From contig NZ_JAODNV010000016.1 in assembly GCF_025398195.1 (NCBI RefSeq), positions 45,779-109,778 of the forward strand: a stretch of 64,000 bases of DNA, read 5' to 3'. A program made the position numbers and the translations under genes. The notes under the pieces are model-generated. The model did not search any database. It was not told the origin of the DNA and was given only the letters and a program-made list of their open reading frames with translations. This stretch comes from Chelativorans petroleitrophicus. GTDB taxonomy: Bacteria > Pseudomonadota > Alphaproteobacteria > Rhizobiales > Rhizobiaceae. This document shows positions 38,306 to 46,520 of this stretch, piece by piece. Position 1 is the stretch's first letter. Every line of letters begins with the position of its first letter.

Positions 38306-38320
38306 GCCCATATTATGGGC
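38306..38320. promoter_or_regulatory. IclR-type operator S4
   Basis: GCCCATATTATGGGC is a perfect 15-bp dyad about 110 bp upstream of the TRAP binding-protein gene at 38432. It shares the CCATA/TATGG core with S3 and the layout of S1. Confidence 0.72.
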
Positions 38321-38431
38321 AGCGTCTCTCAGTACCAAGTTGGGGGCGCAATTTGTACTGCCGGGCTTGTGCGCGTTTTTGCGGACAGTCTGTACATCCT
38401 GGTTCCTTGAACCTTCTTGGGAGGAAACTTT

Positions 38432-39421
38432 ATGAAACGCTTGCTTCTGACGGCGGCCTTTATCGCGGGCTTCTTGGCGGCTCCGGCGATGGCCCAGAAT
38501 GCCCGCTTGGGCTACGTGCCCACGGAGGATCATCCTGTGGGGGAGGCTTCGCGCTTTTTCGCGGAGCGGGTGAAGGAAAAGACCGGCGGTCGCATTACGA
38601 TCGAGACCTTCGGCAACGGAGTGCTGGGTAGCGAACCCGACATGCAGGCGTCGGTCCAGGCCGGCTTCATCGACATCATGGTTGGCCCGACGCCCAACCT
38701 CGTCGGCGTCGTTCCGGAGTTCATGATCTTCGACCTGCCTTTCTTCTACAAGGACTTCGCGGCGGTGGACGCCGTCATGGACGGCGAGGTTGGCGAGAAG
38801 CTGTTCTCGCTCCTGCAGGAAAAGACGGGCATCGTCGGCCTCGCATGGTGGGACAACGGGTTCCGTCACATGACCAATGCCATCCGTCCTGTGAACACGG
38901 TTGAGGATATGGCTGGGCTCAACATTCGAGTCATCCCCAACCCGCTGTACATCGCGACCTGGACAGCCCTGGGAACCAACCCGACACCGCTTCCGTGGCC
39001 CGAGCTTTACAGCGCCCTCGAGAATCACTCAGTGGACGGTCAGGAAACGCCGTACGCCCTGATCTACACCGCCAGGTTCTATGAGGTGCAGAAGTACCTG
39101 GCCAAGACGGGCCACGTCTATACGCCGTTCGTCCTGCTCGCGAGCCAGAAATGGTTCAGCAGCCTCTCGGACGAAGACAAGGCACTCGTTATGGAAGCCG
39201 CGAAGGAATCCGCAGCCTTCCAGAGGGAGATTTCCCGAAAGGCGTCCGTGGATCTGGAGCACGAGCTGATCGCGAAGGGCTTCGAGATCACCCAGCCTAC
39301 GCCGGAAGCCATGGCGGTCATGCGCGAGCGCGTCGCACCTGTCGTACAGGAATACAGCGAGAAGATCGGCGTGGATTTGGTCGAGCAGGCACGAGCGGCC
39401 ATGGCCGCGGTCGACGGTTAG
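38432..39421 (+). CDS. dctP: TRAP transporter substrate-binding protein DctP
   Basis: This periplasmic binding protein of about 329 residues starts at an ATG preceded by GGGAGGAAAC. The signal peptide is MKRLLLTAAFIAGFLAAPAM with cleavage near AMA-QNA. Family features are HPVGEASRFFAERVKEKTGG, GFIDIMVGPTPNLVGVVPEF, the substrate-carboxylate arginine region LNIRVIPNPLY, and NSVDGQETP-like NHSVDGQETPYAL. It serves the DctQ/DctM pair at 40274-42093, which is on the opposite strand, an unusual split. An organic acid substrate is expected. Confidence 0.92.
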   Translation: MKRLLLTAAFIAGFLAAPAMAQNARLGYVPTEDHPVGEASRFFAERVKEKTGGRITIETFGNGVLGSEPDMQASVQAGFIDIMVGPTPNLVGVVPEFMIFDLPFFYKDFAAVDAVMDGEVGEKLFSLLQEKTGIVGLAWWDNGFRHMTNAIRPVNTVEDMAGLNIRVIPNPLYIATWTALGTNPTPLPWPELYSALENHSVDGQETPYALIYTARFYEVQKYLAKTGHVYTPFVLLASQKWFSSLSDEDKALVMEAAKESAAFQREISRKASVDLEHELIAKGFEITQPTPEAMAVMRERVAPVVQEYSEKIGVDLVEQARAAMAAVDG

Positions 39422-39556
39422 TAAGGAAATTTCTATGGCGGCGGTGCGGCGGTCCCGCATCGCCGCTTCTCTACATTCGGATCGCGATCACGACACGATA
39501 TGCGGTGCGATTCCGAGGAGCTGCTCAAGCAGCAACGCGATGTGGTGAGCAGGGGT

Positions 39557-40027
39557 CTAGATGTCCTCGAATATGATCGGCGCTCCCAGGCGCAATGTTC
39601 GATAGACGGTGGAACCACCGGTACCATAAAGGCTATAGGTGAGCGGTGCTCTTGCGTAAGCTCTGATGGTTGCCTCCATCGCCTCGCGATACTCTCCCAG
39701 CCTGTAATGGGCGGCGGCGAGGCCGGCCATAGGTTCCCACAGATCGGGCGCCAGACAGGCTGCGGTCTGGAAAGCGCTTTTCGCAAGCTGAATGTCGGCC
39801 TGAGTGCGGTTGGCGCGGCACAGAAGCCGCAGCGCCGCGTCCATATGGGCACGGGCGTTGAGCGGTTCACGCCGCACCTCCTCAAAGCCTTCGGCAACGG
39901 AAGCCACGCTCACGTGTTCAAGAGCCTGGCCGAGATCGGCGCGGACGCAGCCACCGGCAAGTCCCCCAAGCGTCAGCAACAGAATCAGCCGCGCTACGCC
40001 CGTTCCCCGACCTTGCCTCAACGTCAT
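39557..40027 (-). CDS. TPR-like lipoprotein between TRAP genes
   Basis: This small predicted lipoprotein of 156 residues starts MTLRQGRGTGVARLILLLTL with lipobox LAGGC (lipidated Cys about 27). The mature part has helical-repeat character (FEEVRREPLNARAHMDAALR; APDLWEPMAGLAAAHYRLGEYREAMEATIRAY), consistent with about two TPR units. A ribosome-site-like GGAGCGG precedes the ATG at 40027. Immediately after the TAG stop the same frame stays open for 22 more codons (PAHHIALLLEQLLGIAPHIV) that also look protein-like. It sits between dctP and dctM; some TRAP systems have TPR-containing lipoprotein partners, so a link is possible but unproven. Confidence 0.65.
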   Translation of the reverse strand: MTLRQGRGTGVARLILLLTLGGLAGGCVRADLGQALEHVSVASVAEGFEEVRREPLNARAHMDAALRLLCRANRTQADIQLAKSAFQTAACLAPDLWEPMAGLAAAHYRLGEYREAMEATIRAYARAPLTYSLYGTGGSTVYRTLRLGAPIIFEDI

Positions 40028-40273
40028 TCCGTACCGCTCCAGCCAGACCCAGACCGTCAACTAGCCTGCTGGCTGACCGGCACCATCCCATATTTAAGGG
40101 GGGCGGCAAGAACGAATAGCAACTGTGTTTATTCGTTAGCCGGCTTGCCGCGATGATGTCCCAGCTTTGCGGATCGCATTTGCAAGAGTGACAAGGTCCC
40201 TAGAGGATCCACACCCGAGCTCCCTGCCGACTTCGTGGCGGCCTATAGCTTCGGCCGCCTCTCGCTTTAGATT

Positions 40274-41551
40274 TCAATGCAGGAAGGAAGCTGGCACCGT
40301 TACCAGTTGCGGGAAGAGAACCAGCAGCACGATGAGGATCATCTCGGCGAAAAGGAAAGGCCAGACACCTTTGAGAGCGGTCCCCATCGTGATTCCGCTG
40401 ATCCCGCACACCGTGCTGAGCACGGTTCCGACAGGCGGCGTGATCATGCCAACTGCGGCAGTCATGATGAATATGACACCGAAATAGACCGGGTCGATGC
40501 CGGCGGCATTTACGAGCGGCATGAGGATGGGCACCAGAATGGTGATCGAGGGCGCAAAATCGAGCAACATGCCGATGACAAAGACCGTCAGAACGATCAT
40601 CGCCATCAGGAGGGTCGGCATCTCGATGAATGGCCTGAGAAGGGTGACAAGCTGACCCGGAAGATTGGAAATCGCCATCATGAATGCGGTGACCATCGAG
40701 GCAGCAACCAGCAGCATGATCACAGCCGTCATGCGACCGGCGGCAAGCAGCGCTTCGTAGAGAAGCCGCGGCGTCAGCTCCCGATAGACGACCAGACCGA
40801 CAAACAGTGCATAGGCGGCAGCTATGACGCCCGCTTCTGTAGGGGTGAAGACGCCAAATCGAAGGCCGACCAGGATAATCACGGGCAGCATCAACGCCCA
40901 ACCGGCGGTAAGGATCGCTTTTGGGATATCCCTGCGCGGTAGCTTAGGTCGTACCGTCGCCGTTTCACTCCTGGAGATCAGCCACCATACGACCGTGAGA
41001 CTCAGCCCCATCAGCAGGCCCGGCACGATTCCGGCCAGGAACAGGCCGATGATGGATACGTTCGCGGTGACACCCAGGATCACGAATCCGACAGAGGGCG
41101 GGATAACGGGAGCAATTATGCCCGTCGAAGCCATCAAGCCCGCGGCTCGATCCATATTGTAGCCCGCATCCCGCATAAGGGGGATCAGCATCACCGCGAG
41201 CGTCGCCGTATCGGCGATTGCGGACCCCGACAGGCTGGCCATCAGGACACCTGTGCCAATGACCACGTAACCGAGGCCGCCACGCAGATGGCCGACGAGT
41301 GCCAGCGCCACATTCACGATACGGCGGGAAAGGCCGCCGGCGTTCATGAGTTCGCCAGCGATGAGAAAGAACGGGATCGCCATCAGCGGATAGCTGTCTG
41401 CGCCGTTAACGAGGCGTTGTGCGAGGATCTGCGCATCCAGATTTCCCATCAGCAGCATCAGAGCGACCGCCGAGAGCATAAGGGCGAAGCTGATGGGAAT
41501 GCCGATGCCAATCGCACCAACGAGGGAGCCAAGAAATACAAGGCCACTCAC
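40274..41551 (-). CDS. dctM: TRAP transporter large permease DctM
   Basis: This 12-helix large membrane subunit has 425 residues, with PISFALMLSAVALMLLMGN, ADSYPLMAIPFFLIAGELMNAGGLSRRIV, SLSGSAIADTATLAVMLIP and TPPVGTVLSTVCGISG, all standard for DctM. It couples sodium flow to organic-acid uptake together with DctQ, whose gene overlaps it by 4 bp. Confidence 0.95.
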   Translation of the reverse strand: MSGLVFLGSLVGAIGIGIPISFALMLSAVALMLLMGNLDAQILAQRLVNGADSYPLMAIPFFLIAGELMNAGGLSRRIVNVALALVGHLRGGLGYVVIGTGVLMASLSGSAIADTATLAVMLIPLMRDAGYNMDRAAGLMASTGIIAPVIPPSVGFVILGVTANVSIIGLFLAGIVPGLLMGLSLTVVWWLISRSETATVRPKLPRRDIPKAILTAGWALMLPVIILVGLRFGVFTPTEAGVIAAAYALFVGLVVYRELTPRLLYEALLAAGRMTAVIMLLVAASMVTAFMMAISNLPGQLVTLLRPFIEMPTLLMAMIVLTVFVIGMLLDFAPSITILVPILMPLVNAAGIDPVYFGVIFIMTAAVGMITPPVGTVLSTVCGISGITMGTALKGVWPFLFAEMILIVLLVLFPQLVTVPASFLH

Positions 41552-42093
41552 TGCATTTTCTCCGAAGATAGCGCGGGGAGCACGGTCTCGTGCGGCTCAG
41601 TGGCATTCCTTCCCGCCCAAGTGCCGGGAAGGGTACCGCGCAGTGAGTGCCATAGCCCGACAATAAGACACAGCGCCATCGTGATGGCGGCGACGAATCC
41701 CGCAGCATAGGTGAGGCCGACCGGAAGTCCCGACAGCGCAGCGCGGTTGTTCCATTCTATGACGGTTAGCGACCAGCTTCCCTTTGCCAGGAGCCAGCAA
41801 CACCAGAGCATCAAGCCGTATGAAACGAGAAAGCACGCGAAGCGCGCTCTTCGAGGCAACAGGGTGACCAGCGTGTCGACGCTCAGATGCGCGCCCCTCG
41901 CCAAGGCCACGACGGCTCCCAGAAAGATGATCCACACGAAGAGCACGCGAGAGACTTCTACGGAAAACGCAATTCCCGAGTCGAATCCATACCGCAGCAC
42001 AACATTCGCGAAGACCAGAAGGCTCATGACGGCCATGCCGACGGCTACCAGGACGTCAAAAACCTTGAAAAGCCACTGCAACGGTGAGGGCAT
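41548..42093 (-). CDS. dctQ: TRAP transporter small permease DctQ
   Basis: This four-helix small membrane subunit has about 181 residues. The ATG at 42093 with GGAG upstream is preferred to a GTG at 42117. LLVFANVVLRYGFDSGIAFSVEVSRVLFVWIIFLGAVVAL is the DctQ signature region. It heads the minus-strand dctQM pair. Confidence 0.92.
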   Translation of the reverse strand: MPSPLQWLFKVFDVLVAVGMAVMSLLVFANVVLRYGFDSGIAFSVEVSRVLFVWIIFLGAVVALARGAHLSVDTLVTLLPRRARFACFLVSYGLMLWCCWLLAKGSWSLTVIEWNNRAALSGLPVGLTYAAGFVAAITMALCLIVGLWHSLRGTLPGTWAGRNATEPHETVLPALSSEKMQ

Positions 42094-42287
42094 AGCTGCT
42101 CCCAGAAAGTTTTGCACTCATGCGACGGCCTCGCTTTGCTCCGCACTCCACCGGCATGCAGATCGGGCAAGAAGCGCCCTGTGGCGTGTGGGGCACTTGT
42201 GCTGCCGCTCCGGTCGGACTGAACCAAGGGCAAAAGCGACGCTCCCTCCGACTACAATGAGATGAGGTTTCGGCGGAGCTTCCGGCG

Positions 42288-42578
42288 TCAGACGCCTTCG
42301 ACGATGGTCAAATGTGCCTTGGAATACTTCACGCGGGTCTGGACCGCTTTCTGATACTCAGGAGAGTTGTAGCAAGCGAGGGCGGTTTCGTAGTCCTTGA
42401 ACTCGATTACAGCCACGCGATTCGCATCCGGTCCTTCCATGACCTGATGTCTTCCGGCGCGAACGACAAAGGTTGCGCCGTATTTGTCAAACGCAGCCTT
42501 GTTCAGGGCAATGTATTCCTTGTAGCCCTCCTGGTCTGCAATATCGACCATTGCAACCCAGTACCCTTTTTTGGCCAT
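42288..42578 (-). CDS. DUF1330 domain protein
   Basis: This 96-residue protein of the DUF1330 ferredoxin-like fold has KGYWVAMVDIADQEGYKEYI, a conserved FVVRAGRHQVMEGPDANRVAVIEF and the tail SPEYQKAVQTRVKYS. The function of the family is not established. It is divergent from the iclR gene and 195 bp upstream of dctQ in the same orientation, so it may belong to the same regulon. Confidence 0.9.
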   Translation of the reverse strand: MAKKGYWVAMVDIADQEGYKEYIALNKAAFDKYGATFVVRAGRHQVMEGPDANRVAVIEFKDYETALACYNSPEYQKAVQTRVKYSKAHLTIVEGV

Positions 42579-42720
42579 TACTTTCTCCTCCCAACAGCAA
42601 TCCCTCGCCCTCGCGCGAAGTTTGGACCGCCCGATGCATTACGGTCGGTGCGCGTGAGCTTGCCGTTGATCCTCTTCGATCATACGACTAAACCGAAACC
42701 CGGACTCGCTGACTACAATA

Positions 42721-42735
42721 TGGACAGCTTGTCCA
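42721..42735. promoter_or_regulatory. IclR-type operator S5 in the iclR promoter
   Basis: TGGACAGCTTGTCCA is a perfect 6-bp-arm dyad 53 bp before the iclR start. On its left AATATGGACA matches the right half of S3/S4, and on its right GTCCACAA matches the left half of S1, so several half-sites overlap. This suggests autoregulation. Confidence 0.62.
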
Positions 42736-42787
42736 CAAACGTGTAGTGCCCGCCTGTTCCGTTGTCAAGCTTGCGAGGAGTTGTGCC

Positions 42788-43597
42788 ATGAGCTTGAACG
42801 ATCTCCAGGACGAACCCAATGTGAGGGCTCCCAATCCCGTGCAGGGAGCGGCTTCGTTCTCGAAGTTCATGACGGTTCTGCAGATCATCGCGGATGCCCC
42901 CGGCACGTTGGATATTGCCCAGCTTACGAAGCGCGCGCGGTTCCCTCGCGGGACGGTCTACCGGCTCGTTTCTGCGCTTATCGCCGAGGGTCTCATCACG
43001 CAGTCCGGGGAGAACGGAACATTTCGCCTGGGACCACGCCTTCTCCAGCTGGCTGCCAAGACCTGGGAAGACTCGGACCTGCGAACGATTGCCAGGGAAT
43101 TTCTGGTAGCGCTCCGTGACGCAACGGACGAGGCCGTGCATCTTGCGGTGCCCAGCAACAATCTGATGGTCTACATAGACAAGCTGGTCGGCTCCAGTAC
43201 TGTCCAGATGAAGACGAGCATTGGCGGCCAGGTCGAGCTTCACTCTACATCCGTGGGCAAGGCATGGCTGTCGGGCCTGCCGGAAGACCGCCTCATGGAA
43301 GTCCTCAAGGAGTTGGAACTGAGGCGCCATACCCCGAACACGATAACGACGACCGAGGCGCTCCTCGAGGAACTGAAGCGGACGCGCGAGCAGGGATTTG
43401 CGTTCGATGACGAGGAAAACGAGCCGGACATCCGTTGTCTCGGCAGTCCGATCTTCAATCGTCAAGGCGAACCGGTTGGAGCGATAAGCGTCAGCATGCC
43501 CGTGTACCGGCACGATGCACGACGCCACGAACTTTGCGCCAGGCTAGTGCGTCAAACGGCGCAACGGATCACAGCCGAATTATCCAGGATTCTCTAA
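42788..43597 (+). CDS. IclR family transcriptional regulator
   Basis: This regulator of 269 residues starts at an ATG after AGGAG (an upstream in-frame start at 42746 would include the operator). The winged helix is about 28-75 (SFSKFMTVLQIIADAPGTLD, RFPRGTVYRLVSALIAEGL), and the effector domain (about 95-260) contains AVHLAVPSNNLMVYIDKL, HSTSVGKAWLSGLPE and FDDEENEPDIRCLGSPIFN with the expected effector-pocket cysteine. It is the most likely binder of dyads S1-S5, controlling the alcohol dehydrogenase, SDR and TRAP genes. Confidence 0.92.
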   Translation: MSLNDLQDEPNVRAPNPVQGAASFSKFMTVLQIIADAPGTLDIAQLTKRARFPRGTVYRLVSALIAEGLITQSGENGTFRLGPRLLQLAAKTWEDSDLRTIAREFLVALRDATDEAVHLAVPSNNLMVYIDKLVGSSTVQMKTSIGGQVELHSTSVGKAWLSGLPEDRLMEVLKELELRRHTPNTITTTEALLEELKRTREQGFAFDDEENEPDIRCLGSPIFNRQGEPVGAISVSMPVYRHDARRHELCARLVRQTAQRITAELSRIL

Positions 43598-44616
43598 GCG
43601 CTGCATTTAGCACTGCCTGACAAGTCGCTTTCCACCAGAAGAGCGACGTGCAGGTCTCGCCAAGTGCTTCGTCGGCTCGGCATTCCTACGATGGCGGACG
43701 CAGATGCAGCGAGAGGCCGGTCACCCACTCGTCGACTAGCCGCGCGTATTGCCTCGAGCTCATGGGGTGAGAATGGTCGATCCGGCTCGGGAAGACATAG
43801 TCCTCCACTGACCCGCCACCCCGTTCGAGCCAGACGAGAAGGCTGGCCGAACATCGCTCGTGATTTCGAACTGAACGGGCCGCCTCGTCTTTTGCTGAAC
43901 GACGATTGCGCGAGTCCTGATCTCTGGCCCAACGACCACATCGCGAATCCTGATTTTGACCAGGTCGCAGCCACGAAGCTTGCTGTCAATTGCTCGAGCG
44001 CTTCAACGAAAAGATCCGCCGCAGGACCTATGTCATGCGCATCTTCCCTAACGCGGCAAGCTGTTTGCGCCTGGTCCGCGCCTCGCTGTCGAAACCCACG
44101 AGAACTGGCTCGAAGCCAACCGCTACATCAACATGGACGATTTCAAGGGCATAAAAAGAACATGCTTAGAGCCGCCGCATGACCAGAACCATGGCCGGCC
44201 CCTTTCGCAAAACTGCAAAGTCCTGCCTCAGGAATGAGACCGGGGCACTGCTATCAATATCCGGTATAAGGCCGCAAGTCCGTATGTGGCGTATGTGCTC
44301 CCGATCGGCTTTTTGCGCAAGCCCACGGGCATAACGCGGCGTAGCCTCCGCCTGAACCCCCGCTCTCATAAGGCACAGCGGCGAGCTCGCCGCCGTTGCC
44401 GACAAACCATGACATTTAATCGGTTGGAACTTCCGGGCAGAGTTTCATTGCAAGGGCGGAAACCGTGCCCTTGCGTATGCGGGCGGCGTTCCCGGCGTTC
44501 TTCGCCTCGCTTATGTAGCGACAGGGTTTAACCGGCTTCCGGCGCAGCATCTCTTGTGTAGCTACAGGAAACCGCCGGGTTCTGCCGCCCGGTTGGCGGG
44601 GGATACTGCGTTCCCG
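43598..44616. other. Gene-less stretch with transposase remnant
   Basis: Apart from the IS256-type fragment at 43985-44160, no gene was recognised in this kilobase. It separates the IclR cluster from the CoA-dependent dicarboxylate cluster. Confidence 0.45.
43985..44160 (+). pseudogene. IS256-family transposase C-terminal fragment
   Basis: One plus-strand frame reads LERFNEKIRRRTYVMRIFPN then AASCLRLVRA, the mutator-type transposase C-terminus, and a shifted frame continues ETHENWLEANRYINMDDFK. About 58 codons are left, with one frameshift; inverted repeats were not found. Confidence 0.75.
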
Positions 44617-45141
44617 TCACACATAACCCGCAGCCTTGTGCGGTCCCTGTGCTGTGCGATAGACGAGCAGCTTGCGCTCGTACCGGCACACTTCATGGCC
44701 GCCGCGGACAAGGCCTCGTGTGGCGATGTGCAGTATACCCTGGTCGGGCCGCGATTTGGACACGCGCTTGTCGAGGATTCTGGATTCCGCGAACACCATG
44801 TCGCCGTCGCGGACCGGGTTCGCGAAAACTACGTTCTCCCAGGCGAGATTGGCCACCACACGGCCAAAGGCCCGCGTAGTCGTCGCCGCAAAGGCGGCCA
44901 CGATCCATGTCTGCGAGATCTCTGCCTGACCCCCGCCGGCCTGAGCCGCGACGGCGGGATCCATAAGGACGGGGGCGTGATCGCCCGCAATGGCCGCGCG
45001 ATAGCGGGCCTCGTCCCAGGAGAACAGGAAACCGGGCCTATGTTCAATCACCAACCCCGGCTCAAGGTCGTCGAACTCAAGCCCCAGGGTCTCCACGAAC
45101 TCACTATTGCCGATGGCGATATGCGAAAGGTGTGTGATCAT
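44617..45141 (-). CDS. MaoC-fold hydratase-like protein, subunit 2 (catalytic His replaced)
   Basis: This hot-dog-fold protein of 174 residues is related to MaoC/mesaconyl-CoA hydratases. In hydratase-2 enzymes the dyad is D-x-x-x-x-H. Here the aligned segment is GDHAPVLMDPAVA (53-65), keeping Asp54 but with Leu59 in place of histidine. It starts 9 bp after its sister gene, which shows the reciprocal pattern (Asn53 and His58). It may therefore form a heterodimer with one shared or composite active site, or be structural. The operon context suggests hydration of an unsaturated dicarboxylyl-CoA. Confidence 0.82.
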   Translation of the reverse strand: MITHLSHIAIGNSEFVETLGLEFDDLEPGLVIEHRPGFLFSWDEARYRAAIAGDHAPVLMDPAVAAQAGGGQAEISQTWIVAAFAATTTRAFGRVVANLAWENVVFANPVRDGDMVFAESRILDKRVSKSRPDQGILHIATRGLVRGGHEVCRYERKLLVYRTAQGPHKAAGYV

Positions 45142-45150
45142 CGCAGTTTC

Positions 45151-45663
45151 TTAGTATCCCAATGCCTCGAAGGGTCCGCGGCCGTGCCTGTAGATCGCCT
45201 GGACGTAGGTCACGGCCGCGACGACTGTCTCGCCGCGCGTCACGGTGGCTTCGCATTCCAGAAGCCCGCAATCCGGATCGGAGGGATCATCGGCGGTGGA
45301 CAGTATCTTCGTCCGCGCATAGAGGGTGTCCCTGTCGTAGACGGGCGCTGTGAGCCGGATAGAGGAAAAACCGACTATGCGCTTGCGGCGGCCGAAGGTC
45401 TTCCACCCCATGCCCACCGCCCTCTGCAAGGTGAGCGTGCTGACCACCAGCGGCCTTCCGAATTCCGTCTTCGAGGCATAGTGCTCGTCATAGTGGATGG
45501 CCGCCTGATTGAGCGTCACCAGCGCCTCGTTGGCATTGTCGTACTGATAGACAGTGATGCCCGGCCGGTGGTGGAACACCTGCCCCGGTACAAAATCCTC
45601 GAACGCGAGGCCCACCGACTCGCGAATCCTGTTTTCTCCTACATCCTTGAAGGCGACAAACAT
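45151..45663 (-). CDS. MaoC-fold hydratase-like protein, subunit 1
   Basis: This MaoC-fold protein of about 170 residues has FEDFVPGQVFHHRPGITVYQYD, the motif NQAAIHYDEHYASKTEFGRPLV and a C-terminal strand VVAAVTYVQAIYRHG. His58 of the catalytic dyad is present (numbered from a GTG one codon upstream), while the preceding Asp position is Asn53. The ATG overlaps the lyase stop by one base (TGATG). Fused two-domain mesaconyl-CoA hydratases are about 340 residues, so this and the next gene resemble a split version. Confidence 0.85.
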   Translation of the reverse strand: MFVAFKDVGENRIRESVGLAFEDFVPGQVFHHRPGITVYQYDNANEALVTLNQAAIHYDEHYASKTEFGRPLVVSTLTLQRAVGMGWKTFGRRKRIVGFSSIRLTAPVYDRDTLYARTKILSTADDPSDPDCGLLECEATVTRGETVVAAVTYVQAIYRHGRGPFEALGY

Positions 45664-46520
45664 CACGACTCCTGTTTGACTGATGTGGCGAGCTCTCCGG
45701 CGCGCACCAGCGTCCGGCGGGCCGCTTGTGCGACCGGCGGATCGATCATCTTGCCGTCGAGGCTCACAGCTCCTCCCCCGGCCGTATCGAGCGCATCGAC
45801 GATCCGGCGCGCACGCGCGATCTCCTCCGCCGTCGGCCGGAAGCCATCACGGATCGTTTCGACCTGTGACGGGTGGATGGCGAGCTTGCCGGTGAAGCCC
45901 ATGGCGCGCACCCGGGCCACTTCCGCGGCAAGCGATTCCTGATCGCCGATTCCGAGATGAGGCACATCGAAGCAACCAATCCGGCCGATCGCAGCGGCCT
46001 GAACGATTGCGGCCCTGCCCGCGTATAGTGCCTCCCAAGTAAATTCGGCGCCGAGGTCCACTGCGAAATCCGCGCCGCCGAAGCCCAGTGCGCCGTCCGG
46101 GCCGAGCGCCGCCGCAATCTCTCCCGCGGCCTTCATGCCGGCCGCGGTTTCTATGGCGGCTAGCAAAGGCAAAGGCGCAGGCAGGTGCCCACGCACGATC
46201 TCGATGTCGCGCGCCGCCTCAACCTTCGCCAGAAATAGGCCAGCAGGCCTCAGCGCACCGTCCGCAATGGCGGCGAGATCGTCCAGGCCTGCGCGTGTGC
46301 TCAGCGGGTTGATCCGTACCAAAACAGGCCGGCCGGGACGTTCCTGCCTCAGAAAGGCAATTACGGCTTCGCGTGCAGTGCACTTGTCTGCAGGGGGGAC
46401 GGCGTCCTCCAGGTCGATGACGATCCCTTCCGGCGAGGCCGCGCAGGCCTTTTCGAAACGCTCAGGCCGACTGGCGGGCACGAACAGAAGGCAGGCGATC
46501 CCGGAAAGCGCGAGCCTCAT
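45663..46520 (-). CDS. CitE-like HpcH/HpaI lyase (citramalyl/malyl-CoA lyase type)
   Basis: This acyl-CoA lyase of the citrate-lyase beta family has 285 residues from the ATG at 46520, which overlaps the dctM stop by 4 bp (an upstream in-frame start exists but reads through the dctM end). Landmarks are LFVPASRPERFEKA, IVIDLEDAVPPADKCTAR, VLVRINPL, AAIETAAGM and FGGADFAVDLG, followed by GKLAIHPSQV. Such enzymes cleave (3S)-malyl-, citramalyl- or methylmalyl-CoA to acetyl- or propionyl-CoA plus pyruvate or glyoxylate. It would act after the MaoC-type hydration. Confidence 0.88.
   Translation of the reverse strand: MRLALSGIACLLFVPASRPERFEKACAASPEGIVIDLEDAVPPADKCTAREAVIAFLRQERPGRPVLVRINPLSTRAGLDDLAAIADGALRPAGLFLAKVEAARDIEIVRGHLPAPLPLLAAIETAAGMKAAGEIAAALGPDGALGFGGADFAVDLGAEFTWEALYAGRAAIVQAAAIGRIGCFDVPHLGIGDQESLAAEVARVRAMGFTGKLAIHPSQVETIRDGFRPTAEEIARARRIVDALDTAGGGAVSLDGKMIDPPVAQAARRTLVRAGELATSVKQES

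Noticed and set aside
37440..38320. Idea that the 15-bp dyads are transposon end repeats
   Set aside because: They sit at gene starts, vary at fixed positions as operators do, and there is no transposase between them.
44554..45942. 462-codon plus-strand frame covering the MaoC genes
   Set aside because: The opposite strand encodes two MaoC proteins and a lyase with consistent overlaps; this frame has no recognisable domain.
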